From UBA6921 sp031363085 (GTDB taxonomy: Bacteria; Pseudomonadota; Gammaproteobacteria; SG8-11), in assembly GCA_031363085.1 (NCBI GenBank), contig JANLTU010000008.1, positions 1-57,518 on the forward strand: 57,518 bases of DNA. The letters are read 5' to 3'. Numbering within the stretch: position 1 is the first letter of the stretch; every line of letters begins with the position of its first letter. Below are positions 7,801 through 14,236 of this stretch, piece by piece. The notes beneath the pieces were generated by a model. That model did no database searches. It had not been told where the DNA came from and saw nothing but the letters and a program-made list of their open reading frames with translations. A program made the translations under genes and the position numbers.

Positions 7801-9926
7801 CTGTCGATGCCAATGGCGACGCACTGACTTATCGTATTTCGCGCCAGCCAAGCAAGGGCGAAGTTACACTTGGCAACGCTGCTACCGGCGCCTTCGTATA
7901 CACGCCGCATGCCTTGGGCGCCGACAACTTCCAGTTTACCGTCAGCGATGGCAAAACCGACTCGCTCGCCGCGACGGTGAGCTTCACGGTCATCGCCAAC
8001 AACGGCGTGCCGGTGGCTTACTCCGCTAGCGCTGCAGTCACCAAGAATATTGTCTACGCTGGCACTTTAATTACGGCCGACGCGAATGGCGACGCACTCA
8101 CTTATTCCGTGGTCGGCGCACCCGCACTGGGCACCATGGTTTTGAGCAATGCCAGCACCGGTGCCTATGTGTATTACCCGAATGCTAATGCCACCGGTGT
8201 GGACACCTTTACATTTAAAGTCAACGATGGCACCGCCGACTCTAACATTGCCACGCTAAGCATCAGCATCAACGCATCGAATGTCGCACCGATTGCAGTG
8301 AATGATGACGTCACGGTGTTCAAGAATGTCAGTTTTAGCGGCACGCTGGTCGGTAACGATGCTGAAGGCTCAACACTGACTTACAGCGTGGTTGGACAAC
8401 CGAACCTGGGCTCCGTGTCGGTCAATGCCGGCAGCGGTGCCTTTATTTACACACCTGCCGCGCATATCGTTGGCAACGATGCCTTCACATTTAAAGTCAA
8501 TGACGGCACCTCGACCTCGAACACCGCAACCGTGAACGTGCACATCGTGAGCACGGAGCAAGCCTGCGGCAGCGGCGGATTGATCCTGGCCGACAGCGAC
8601 GGCGACGGTTATGCGGATGATGTAGAACGCGCATTTGGCAGCGATCCGAATCTGGCGTCGTCGGTGCCCGCCGATATCAACAACACGGCGGCCAGCGTGC
8701 TATTCAAAGGCGACACCGACAACGACAGCGTGGAGGACCACATCGAATCGTGGCTGCATACCGACATGTTCGTCCGCACTTCGACACCCAAGACGCTGTT
8801 ACGCGATTGCTTCGCCGCTGGCTCGGATGGTATCAAGCCGCGCTTGTTGGCCTTCAACCTGCCGACTGCAAATGTCGATATCGGCACCAACCAGATCACC
8901 GCCAGCTATGTAATGACGCTGGCCGACAATGCCTCGGGTGTGAAGCGTGTGCGTATCAGCTTGAGCAGTCCATCGGGACAATTTGTCACGCATGCGCACA
9001 GCTTCAGTGATCACCCGCTGCTGCGTTCGCTGCGCCTGGACGTGGCCGCCTTCAACGGCTATAGCGAAGCCGGGCTCTGGACGATCAGCGGAATCACGAT
9101 TTTCGACGAAGCCGGCAATCGGCTCGATCTGACTAACGCCGACTTGGTGAGTGCGAACCTGCCCAACGCTATTACTGTGACGAACAGCAGCAGCGATGCT
9201 ACCGCGCCTAGCCTGACATCGTTTGCCCTACGCACACCCAACGTCGATCCATCCAGTGGCACCGCCAAGTTCAGCACGCAAGTGACGCTGTCCGACAGCG
9301 GGTCCGGGGTTGCATCAGTACGAGTTGATTTCATCAGCGCCAGCGGTACGCTGGTGTCGGCAGTCAGTGCAATCAGCAACCATCCCGCGAGCGCCACAGT
9401 GCAAGTCGATACACCGATACTCAGTAGTTATCTGGAACAAGGCACATGGACAGTGTTCGGCGTACTGCTGGTCGACAACGCCGGCAACAGCACCCAGCTC
9501 GCAAGCCAACTTGTGACATTGGGCTACAGCAACACGCTGCTAGTCAGCAACGCCAGCAGCGATGCAATAGCGCCGATCTTGACTTCATTTGCGGTACTCA
9601 CGCCCAACCTGTATGTCAGTGCCGGCGGCGCGCGCATGAGCATCGCCGTCAGCGCTGCGGATAACGCATCCGGTATTGAGAAAATTCGCGTCGACGTGCG
9701 TGGTCCATCGAACCAATTACTAACGCTGTGGGGCGACTACGCCGGACAACATCCTGTCAGTGTCAATGCACAAATCAACAGTGCGGTGCTCAGCACGCTG
9801 TCAGAGAGCGGTAACTGGAGTGTCGAGAACGTGGCGATATACGACAACGCCGGAAATTACAGCCTGTACTCGACTGATGACCTCAGTACGCGCGGGCTGG
9901 CCACGCGTATCGTCATCGCTCCGTAA
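1833..9926 (+). CDS. giant secreted multi-repeat protein (2697 aa)
   Basis: Exported surface or matrix protein. A Sec signal peptide (hydrophobic 9-24, cleavage near ASAWA-ES at about 29) is followed by a ~230-residue N-terminal region I do not recognise. Ig/PKD-like domains follow to about residue 615. Then come ten cadherin-like/VCBS-type (tandem-95, Big_9-like) repeats with the pattern GSDxDGDxLxYxIV…TGxFxYTP…GxDxFTFxVNDG…SNxATVxV, at roughly 3684-5420, 6822-7380 and 7732-8550. Two Asp-rich DxDxDG blocks (5430-5690 and 8560-8815) resemble thrombospondin-3/calcium-binding motifs. Seven copies of a ~115-residue module (DNxSGI…VxVxxxSPSG…GxWTVxxxxxxDxAGN…LxxxG) lie at 5700-6800 (three), 7380-7735 (one, divergent) and 8830-9926 (three). 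I see no RTX nonapeptides, PEP-CTERM, LPXTG or autotransporter barrel; the protein ends directly after the last module. Its role in adhesion or biofilm matrix is inferred from the architecture. Confidence 0.85.
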   Translation: MHTINKVASRLLLAVASLLIMSASASAWAESKKFVYVYDVSGKLLKPSNAAANCADPDGSNNASTDCRGVAVDASGNYSVRLAKKDVPKNANMILVLCEFDYLPANSGNAGRDSYALLKRTRRVDAISAQTVNNGSDINALSEAVAKGLEKIHNLPNDDKGFVSTSFAALAAQVDADELNQAMGNGKHDNAPDSSLAQHERDLLAANQDRFTRADEAQLAALASVVVDNHSDSNLKNYVRKNVLQSLFAPTLLPESADRVFSHVARVHASDSNAALMILDADKYRVSINETATLSTARSVNPGRFFAYTWNGVDSDRSSAELNKPTTGSYLVCASGEISGASDSSTDCVRILVKDPINAVARAASYRVAVNSIVRLSGAASVGATHYMWSGSGFFSDVAAQETAWKAPAVVGTYPLKLTVDSEDSDIISIEVYDVLPIALAKSSADNLVLSGGNASFTLTSISTTTDGSAVDTLAWSIISQPGGAAPGIVNSSAVSANFNTNKAGNYVVQLSASKGTHTDTTELTLQVRQAGALSANAGADQTTFRNVAALLDGSRSRTLSGKNLAYLWTSESGTLGNANAAKATFTAGIAGSYSARLTVSDGDSQASDDVTVDVRNRAPVASDDTFKMRPGKILTGQLRTRDEDGDHVDYSLVSEPRNGGVALDQPTGRFVYIPGGTKACHYQTDTIDLGSYNDVPVLKLCADRYIVAPGDTVNLMVSASINAAKFSGYSWKNATPDPSDIRHASFVSTNEGTFQVCVTGNVGQSKNISTACIDIIVGANPGTGPNDGKTSYTDRFKFKGNDGSHDSNIATATIVVTWENLPPNAQALALTTPEETSVNGVFSATDEEGQALSYTLARNGSRGTAVVTNAATGAFTYTPNKDVVGTDTFTYVANDGYVDSNSATVTVTITNVNDAPVARFSGSLSVIEDIPKSGQLAGSDIDGDALSFHLIAQATLGDVVITNANTGEFVYTPKPNATGNDSFYFSSYDGALESTPLRVPVVITNVNDTPTANDMGPLSLHSDEASTIKLAGLDVDGDALLYSIVTQPKRGKLTLTANTGNVVYTPNGAADLGADNFTYRVNDATSTSNTASVSLTVLAVNHAPIGNAQRISVFEGVAYGGVLTGSDSDANPLTFSIVANGKLGTAEISNAKTGVFVYTPKSGVSGDDYFTFKVGDGDKESAAITVNATITALGTLCLGPNSGKDTDADGWADFVEIAFGTNINSAASTPYGMDGKALGIAFSDDHDSDGYSDLVELWLKSDPRSAGSVPTASTLKGLPDCFNSGRDTATPHLQAFQIVTPTVDASAGSAVAKFALTVIDNAAGINQVIVRIKSPTGIEHKAMLSPSDKPLVLAAQLSTATFSLYAEAGLWTVTELKITDASGQSLTLTTDDLKARGLPTTLTVGNNNADSSAPTASNFEILTPTLDVSSASAPATFRLTLADNRSGIKRVAVALRSPSGVFRWGEVIRSDDLTSVTQTLSSQPLESFVEPGTWTISEVSVIDSAGNPLKFNTAALSARGWPSTLQVITSKPDTAAPTATSFSILTTSIDPTPGNISAVYSVALSDNDSGISDVVVVLTGPSSEMLLGNYHSSNPIKSLSTSISSEAFNSKAQAGVWTIYALMAADAAGNVTYWSTQDLTSLGYGVTLTVKAAGGGNTGGKRNIAPVAVSSSISTNEDQTVSGTLRGSDADGDALLFTLVAQPAHGRVKLIDAAAGTFSYTPNTDFNGTDSYTFMVDDGKVTSNIAAVSVEVIAAADPSLVEDSTITVTTGQSVIDYLHATDADGETLVYTIASNGAQGTATLINSTGTFQYTPKAGALGGDQFTFTAHDSNSTSRIGTVSVQILPLIGLDNFEVRTPVVSANDANVLLTAAVTLSRPTTDISEVRVTLKGPSGQSIGFATAVSGSAYPIFTSKSITTATTPLEPGLWTFVDLLVKRKAGGGLSEVVASNIAAMGFAANVTVLANTSPVANGANYTTTLDMSKSGSLAAVDANGDALTYRISRQPSKGEVTLGNAATGAFVYTPHALGADNFQFTVSDGKTDSLAATVSFTVIANNGVPVAYSASAAVTKNIVYAGTLITADANGDALTYSVVGAPALGTMVLSNASTGAYVYYPNANATGVDTFTFKVNDGTADSNIATLSISINASNVAPIAVNDDVTVFKNVSFSGTLVGNDAEGSTLTYSVVGQPNLGSVSVNAGSGAFIYTPAAHIVGNDAFTFKVNDGTSTSNTATVNVHIVSTEQACGSGGLILADSDGDGYADDVERAFGSDPNLASSVPADINNTAASVLFKGDTDNDSVEDHIESWLHTDMFVRTSTPKTLLRDCFAAGSDGIKPRLLAFNLPTANVDIGTNQITASYVMTLADNASGVKRVRISLSSPSGQFVTHAHSFSDHPLLRSLRLDVAAFNGYSEAGLWTISGITIFDEAGNRLDLTNADLVSANLPNAITVTNSSSDATAPSLTSFALRTPNVDPSSGTAKFSTQVTLSDSGSGVASVRVDFISASGTLVSAVSAISNHPASATVQVDTPILSSYLEQGTWTVFGVLLVDNAGNSTQLASQLVTLGYSNTLLVSNASSDAIAPILTSFAVLTPNLYVSAGGARMSIAVSAADNASGIEKIRVDVRGPSNQLLTLWGDYAGQHPVSVNAQINSAVLSTLSESGNWSVENVAIYDNAGNYSLYSTDDLSTRGLATRIVIAP

Positions 9927-9996
9927 ATCCATATGACTATCTTCGCCATGTGCGAACTTAAGCTGGCGGTCTAATGCGCGTGTGAGCAAAGATTTT

Positions 9997-10039
9997 TTGT
10001 AGGGGCCGTGTACTTCGCGACGAGTACGCCGCCCTACAA
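9997..10039. terminator. hairpin between convergent genes, probable terminator
   Basis: TTGTAGGGG and a following CGTGTACT pair with GAGTACGC and GCCCTACAA around a short loop, giving a 43-base near-perfect hairpin. Six T residues lie just upstream (9993-9998), which would form the tail for the minus-strand aminotransferase transcript. It sits between the convergent ends of the giant gene and the aminotransferase gene. The TGTAGGG…CCCTACA core also resembles REP-type palindromes. Confidence 0.5.
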
Positions 10040-10079
10040 GCAGACGGCACTGATGCGCTGGCTTTGCCTAGCTTTACCT

Positions 10080-10955
10080 TTATTGGCCTGCTTTACATTC
10101 CCGCCGCACCAAATTCTGAAACGCCTGCTGTACCTGCGTGTACACCGGACCTGGGCTTGACATCAACATGCGTCCATCCACTTCCCGCACCGGAATCAAC
10201 TCGGCGCCGGTGCCGGTGAGAAAACATTCGTCGGCCGTGTAAAGATCGTAGGCGCCCAGCGAAACCTCCGCGCACGCGATACCCAATGCAGTCGCCAGCT
10301 CCATGACCAAGGCGCGCGTGATGCCTTGCAGCGCGCCGTCGCTGACCGGCGGCGTGCACAGCGCTCCGGCGCGCACGATGAACACGTTGTCGGCGGTGCC
10401 TTCGGTCACACGGCCTTGCGCGTTGAGCAAGATCGCTTCGTCGGCGCCGGCGTTGGCGGCTTCGATGCGCGCCAGGATGTGGTTGAGATAATTGAGCGAC
10501 TTGATGCGCGGGTCCAGACCGTCCGGCGGTAACCGCCGCGTGGCGGAAATAATGACACGTGCACCCCGCGCGCGAACCGGCGCGCTGACCATGGCCAATT
10601 CGTCGGCGATGATAAACAGGTTGGGGCGTGCGCATGACTTCGGATCAAGGCCAAGCTTGCCCGTGCCACGGGTGACCACCACGCGCAGATAACCCTCTGG
10701 GCCACCGAAGGCCGCGATGGTTTTGACCACCGCCAGCGTCAGTGCGTGCGCGTCGCAGGGCAACGCCAAACACAACGCGCGCGCCGAACGCGACAACCGC
10801 TCAAGATGCTCCGCCAAACGCAGCGCGCGACCATGATAAAACCGGATGCCTTCGAACACGCCGTCGCCGTACAGCAAGCCGTGATCAGTGAGCGGGATGC
10901 AGGCTTGCGCTGCCGGCACAATTTGGCCGTTGAGCCAGTACGCGGGTGTTGTCAT
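10080..10955 (-). CDS. class IV PLP aminotransferase (branched-chain / D-amino acid type)
   Basis: Fold-type IV pyridoxal-phosphate enzyme, 291 residues from the ATG preceded by AGGAG at a seven-base gap; the upstream extension to 11051 overlaps the DUF1127 gene and is not used. Diagnostic segments are LTDHGLLYGDGVFEG (residues 22-36), Lys152 in RIKSLNYLNH as the Schiff-base lysine, the cofactor Glu in VTEGTADNVF, and the phosphate-binding turn QGITR. The residue pattern is closest to short branched-chain aminotransferases and D-alanine aminotransferases; 4-amino-4-deoxychorismate lyase is a less likely alternative. It would catalyse transamination of branched-chain keto acids with glutamate if IlvE-like. 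It is followed closely upstream on the same strand by the DUF1127 gene, so the two may be co-transcribed. The exact substrate cannot be read from sequence. Confidence 0.8.
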   Translation of the reverse strand: MTTPAYWLNGQIVPAAQACIPLTDHGLLYGDGVFEGIRFYHGRALRLAEHLERLSRSARALCLALPCDAHALTLAVVKTIAAFGGPEGYLRVVVTRGTGKLGLDPKSCARPNLFIIADELAMVSAPVRARGARVIISATRRLPPDGLDPRIKSLNYLNHILARIEAANAGADEAILLNAQGRVTEGTADNVFIVRAGALCTPPVSDGALQGITRALVMELATALGIACAEVSLGAYDLYTADECFLTGTGAELIPVREVDGRMLMSSPGPVYTQVQQAFQNLVRRECKAGQ

Positions 10956-10974
10956 ATTTAATCTCCTGAATAAT

Positions 10975-11232
10975 TTACCGTCGTGGCGTATCGTGCGATA
11001 ACACGCTGGGTGCACTCTCACACACTTTACCCGCGCCATCGCGCGCCTCACCGCCGCGCCAAAACTTCCCTGCCATCACCGCCGGGATATCACTGCGCGT
11101 GATGCCAATATCCTTGAGTCCACGCTCATCGAGCGCCGCCAACTCACGGTACAGTGCGTCACGCCGGTACCACGTGGCAATGCCGCGCCACAGTGCGCCA
11201 AGGCAATTCACTTGATCAGGTTCGGGCCGCAT
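10975..11232 (-). CDS. DUF1127 (YjiS-like) small protein
   Basis: An 85-residue protein with the DUF1127 signature: an amphipathic segment around WYRRDALYRELAALDERGLKDIGI followed by a TRSDIP stretch. The family comprises small basic RNA-associated or regulatory proteins in proteobacteria. An upstream GTG (11238) abuts AGGAGG, so the ATG at 11232, five bases after AGGAGG, is the better start. The gene is divergent from a MocR-type regulator gene 160 bases away. The E. coli yjiS/yjiR neighbours have the same pairing, so the regulator probably controls this gene. The C-terminal 40 residues are rich in Gly/Ala/Arg and low in predicted structure. Confidence 0.75.
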   Translation of the reverse strand: MRPEPDQVNCLGALWRGIATWYRRDALYRELAALDERGLKDIGITRSDIPAVMAGKFWRGGEARDGAGKVCESAPSVLSHDTPRR

Positions 11233-11392
11233 GCTCACCTCCTGTGCTGCATAACTATCGCAGCAGAGAAATTACGCGACGCCTTGTGAACAGTACAGAT
11301 TCACGACATACTTATTTGAAGCGTTACAGTTTTATTTAAACTTAATCTGTGCCGGTGGTTGTTACGGTCATCTGTATCGGGGAATCCCAAGC
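11233..11392. promoter_or_regulatory. divergent control region, candidate MocR binding site
   Basis: The 160-base gap separates the divergent DUF1127 and MocR-type genes. It becomes AT-rich near the MocR gene (TTACAGTTTTATTTAAACTT, 11324-11343) and holds separated inverted half-sites ACAGATT (11295-11301) and AATCTGT (11344-11350). Regulators of the MocR class commonly bind paired half-sites in such divergent gaps. Assigning these bases as the operator is inference. Confidence 0.3.
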
Positions 11393-12808
11393 ATGAGTCA
11401 TCTTTACGAGCGCGTTGCGCTGCAACTCAAAGAGCAGATTAGCAAGGGTGTGTACCGCCCGGACGAGCGCGTGCCGTCGGTGCGGCGCCTGAGCACGCAA
11501 TTACGGGTGAGCCCATCGACGGTGATCGAGGCATACACGCGCCTAGAAAGCGAGGGCGTGCTGGAAGCCCGGCCGCAATCCGGCTACTACGTGCGTGCGC
11601 GCTTATGGGCGCCGCCGGCGCAGCCGCAAATGTCACGTCCCGCCACGACACCCACCAATGTGAGCGTTGGCGAGCTGGCGATGAAGGTGCTGAAGTCAAC
11701 CACGCGGACCGACGTGGTGCAGTTCGGCGTCGCCGCACCGCATGCGCAGTTTTTGCCGATCCGCGCGTTGAACCGCGTGCTCGCAGGGTGGCTGCGTAAT
11801 CACCCCGACAGCGGCGCGCACTATGACTTTCCGCCCGGCTGCCGCGAACTGCGCGTGCAGATTGCGCGGCGTGCGGCGGATGCCGGTTGTACGTTCGGGC
11901 CGGATGAAATTGTCACCACCAGCGGTTGTTTGGAAGCGGTCACGTTGTGCCTGCGCGCGGTTGCGCAACCCGGCGACACCATCGTGATCGACTCGCCGGC
12001 GTTTTACGGCACGCTGCAAGCCATCGAAACCCTGGGCATGAAGGCACTGGAAATTCCCACTCATCCGCGCGACGGCATCAGCCTCGACGCGCTGCGCCTG
12101 GCGCTGGAACGCTGGACAGTAAAAGCCTGTTTACTGGTTCCGACCTTTAATAATCCGCTCGGCGCGTGCATGCCGGAAACCCACAAACGCCAATTGGTGA
12201 AATTGCTCGCCGAGCATGACGTGCCGCTGATCGAAGATGACATTTACGGCGATTTGCCGTTTCGCGGCCCACGCCCCAAAACCGCAAAGGCGTTCGATCG
12301 CAAAGGCAACGTGCTGCTGTGCTCGTCGTTTTCAAAAACGCTCGCGCCGGGCTACCGCGTCGGCTGGGTCGCGCCGGGAAAATATCTGGCGCAGGTGGAA
12401 CATTTAAAATACGTCAGCACCATGGCCACCGCGACGCTGCCGCAACAAGCCATCGCCGCGTTTCTCGCGCGCGGCGGCTACGACCGCTACCTGCGCAACG
12501 TGCGCGCGCAGTACGCCCGGCAAGTCGAGCGCACCATCCACGCCATTGCCAAATATTTTCCAGAAGGTACCCGGTCTACACATCCCGAAGGCGGGTTCGT
12601 ATTGTGGGTGGAACTCCCCGAACCAGTCAGTGCACTGGAACTTCACACGCGTGCGTTAGAAAAAAACATCAGCGTCGCACCGGGCCCGTTGTTCTCCGCC
12701 CGCGGAAAATATCAAAACTGCATCCGTCTGAACTGCGCCCAACCGTGGGATGACAAACTGGAGTGGGCGTTGATGACGCTGGGGAGGTTGACGCATGGCT
12801 TGACGTAG
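11393..12808 (+). CDS. MocR-family (GntR-HTH plus aminotransferase) regulator
   Basis: A 471-residue transcription factor with an N-terminal winged helix of GntR type (about residues 1-75; VPSVRRLSTQLRVSPSTVIEAY is the recognition region) and a fold-type I aminotransferase domain from about 95 to the end. Lys315 in SSFSKTLAPGYRVGW is the expected PLP lysine, and NNPLGACM and the DDIYGD aspartate match cofactor-binding positions. Such proteins use PLP or its derivatives as effector and usually do not act as metabolic aminotransferases. Length and divergent linkage to DUF1127 fit the YjiR subgroup. A 32-base piece of this gene (12551-12582) recurs at 14139-14170, beyond the Fic gene. Confidence 0.85.
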   Translation: MSHLYERVALQLKEQISKGVYRPDERVPSVRRLSTQLRVSPSTVIEAYTRLESEGVLEARPQSGYYVRARLWAPPAQPQMSRPATTPTNVSVGELAMKVLKSTTRTDVVQFGVAAPHAQFLPIRALNRVLAGWLRNHPDSGAHYDFPPGCRELRVQIARRAADAGCTFGPDEIVTTSGCLEAVTLCLRAVAQPGDTIVIDSPAFYGTLQAIETLGMKALEIPTHPRDGISLDALRLALERWTVKACLLVPTFNNPLGACMPETHKRQLVKLLAEHDVPLIEDDIYGDLPFRGPRPKTAKAFDRKGNVLLCSSFSKTLAPGYRVGWVAPGKYLAQVEHLKYVSTMATATLPQQAIAAFLARGGYDRYLRNVRAQYARQVERTIHAIAKYFPEGTRSTHPEGGFVLWVELPEPVSALELHTRALEKNISVAPGPLFSARGKYQNCIRLNCAQPWDDKLEWALMTLGRLTHGLT

Positions 12809-12927
12809 CGACGCACTCGGGTGATTCGCCAAATAGTCCGCCATCTCGCTCGCCAAATTGGTTGTTTTTTCTTTCCTGGCAATCAGTTAGATTATCGCTT
12901 CGATCCGCCAATTTCGGTCTCATCCCC

Positions 12928-14130
12928 ATGACAAGGGACAACCTCTCCAGCATTGAACCGTTGTTGCCGTCCGAGCCGGTGCCCGCCGAATTATCGGAGC
13001 TGGCGCACGCGGTGGTGAAAGCAAGCCTAGCCTGCTCCGGGCTTGCGCATCCGCAGGTTCTCATCGGCATTGCGCCATTGTTGCGCGCGATGAACAGCTA
13101 CTACACCAACAAGATCGAAGGGCAACACACCTTGCCTGCCGATATCGAGCGCGCGTTGGCCAATGACTACGACGCCGATCCCGACCTCGCGCGGCGGCAA
13201 CGCTTGGCGCTCGCACATATGCGCACCGAAGCGTGGGGTAAATCCACCTGGACCGGACGTCCCTGGCGCGAGTTATTTTCTGCGCATGAGCTTGGCGCAA
13301 TTCACCAGCACTTGTACGCGCAGATATCCGAACCTGATCGCACCACGGCGGAGGGCGACGTGGTGATGCCGGGCGCGTTGCGCGCACGCAGCGTGCGCGT
13401 CGGCAACCACGTAGCACCCGCTCCGGCCGTGCTACCAGAGTTAATCGACCGCTGGGCGCTGGGCTATCACGCAGTGCCCGACGGCGAGCGCGCCTTGATC
13501 GCTGTGGCGGCGGCACATCATCGCCTGACCTGGATTCATCCGTTCCGCGACGGCAACGGACGTGCCGCACGTTTACATTCGTATCTAGTGTTGATCGCGA
13601 TGGGACTCACTAACGGCGTCTGGTCACCGCTGCGCGGACTGGCACGCCGCCAAGCGGATTACTACGCCCACTTGGCTGAGGCCGACGCACCCCGCCGTGG
13701 CGATACCGACGGGCGCGGGAACTTAAGTCAAACGGCGTTGTGTGCGTGGATAAAATTCTGGCTGGAAATCTGTCTTGATCAGGCGACCTTCATGCGCGGC
13801 ATCCTGGATTTGACGCAAATGAAGCAAAGAATCGAAGCCTGCGTTTATTTTCTCGCCGCGCAACCCGACTCGGGCTTACGCGCCGAAGCAGCCACCCCGC
13901 TGTACCACGTATTTCTGACCGGCGAAATCGAACGCGGCGAATGGAAACGCATGACCGGGCTAGCTGATCGCACGGCGGACCGGTTGCTGGCAGCGTGCTT
14001 GAAACAAGGCTTGCTGCGGTCCGCTTCAAGCAAGGGTAAGGTTGGATTCGGCGTGCCATTGAACGCACTGCGATTTTATTTTCCGCGCCTGTGGCCGGAA
14101 GCAGAGGCTGCGGCAGACCGATCAACATAG
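12928..14130 (+). CDS. Fic-domain protein (probable AMPylator, class II)
   Basis: A 400-residue protein starting at the ATG at 12928; the frame is open upstream to 12763 but that part overlaps the MocR gene. The core motif HPFRDGNGRAAR (residues 204-215) is complete, including the catalytic His and both phosphate-binding Gly/Arg positions, so transfer of AMP (or another NMP) to a Ser/Thr/Tyr of a target protein is expected. An N-terminal inhibitory motif of the [ST]xxxE[GN] form is present as TNKIEG (60-65), which defines class II Fic proteins that autoinhibit in cis. The N-terminal part matches a Fic_N-like domain. The C-terminal part (about 290-385) contains a probable winged helix (MTGLADRTADRLLAACLKQGLL). 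No antitoxin gene adjoins it, consistent with cis inhibition. Confidence 0.85.
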   Translation: MTRDNLSSIEPLLPSEPVPAELSELAHAVVKASLACSGLAHPQVLIGIAPLLRAMNSYYTNKIEGQHTLPADIERALANDYDADPDLARRQRLALAHMRTEAWGKSTWTGRPWRELFSAHELGAIHQHLYAQISEPDRTTAEGDVVMPGALRARSVRVGNHVAPAPAVLPELIDRWALGYHAVPDGERALIAVAAAHHRLTWIHPFRDGNGRAARLHSYLVLIAMGLTNGVWSPLRGLARRQADYYAHLAEADAPRRGDTDGRGNLSQTALCAWIKFWLEICLDQATFMRGILDLTQMKQRIEACVYFLAAQPDSGLRAEAATPLYHVFLTGEIERGEWKRMTGLADRTADRLLAACLKQGLLRSASSKGKVGFGVPLNALRFYFPRLWPEAEAAADRST

Positions 14131-14138
14131 CTATCGCT

Positions 14139-14170
14139 AAATATTTTCTGGAAGGTACCCGGTCTACACA
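14139..14170 (+). repeat. 32-bp direct copy of a MocR-gene fragment
   Basis: These bases (AAATATTTTC, two variable bases, then GAAGGTACCCGGTCTACACA) match 12551-12582 inside the MocR-type coding region with two mismatches. Within that gene the sequence encodes a normal conserved stretch (KYFPEGTRST), so that is the original and this is the copy. The pair of direct repeats brackets the MocR 3' end and the Fic gene, which suggests a duplication or recombination scar made when the Fic or GGDEF genes arrived. Confidence 0.6.
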
Positions 14171-14236
14171 ACATGGGTTAATCAATCCAACCTACTGTAC
14201 TATCTATGCAGCGAAAAACTCATGGCCTAGAATCTG

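Noticed and set aside
3684..8550. DNA-level tandem repeats in the giant gene
   Set aside because: The repeats are clear in the protein but diverged at nucleotide level, so they are old domain repeats and not a recent satellite or CRISPR array.
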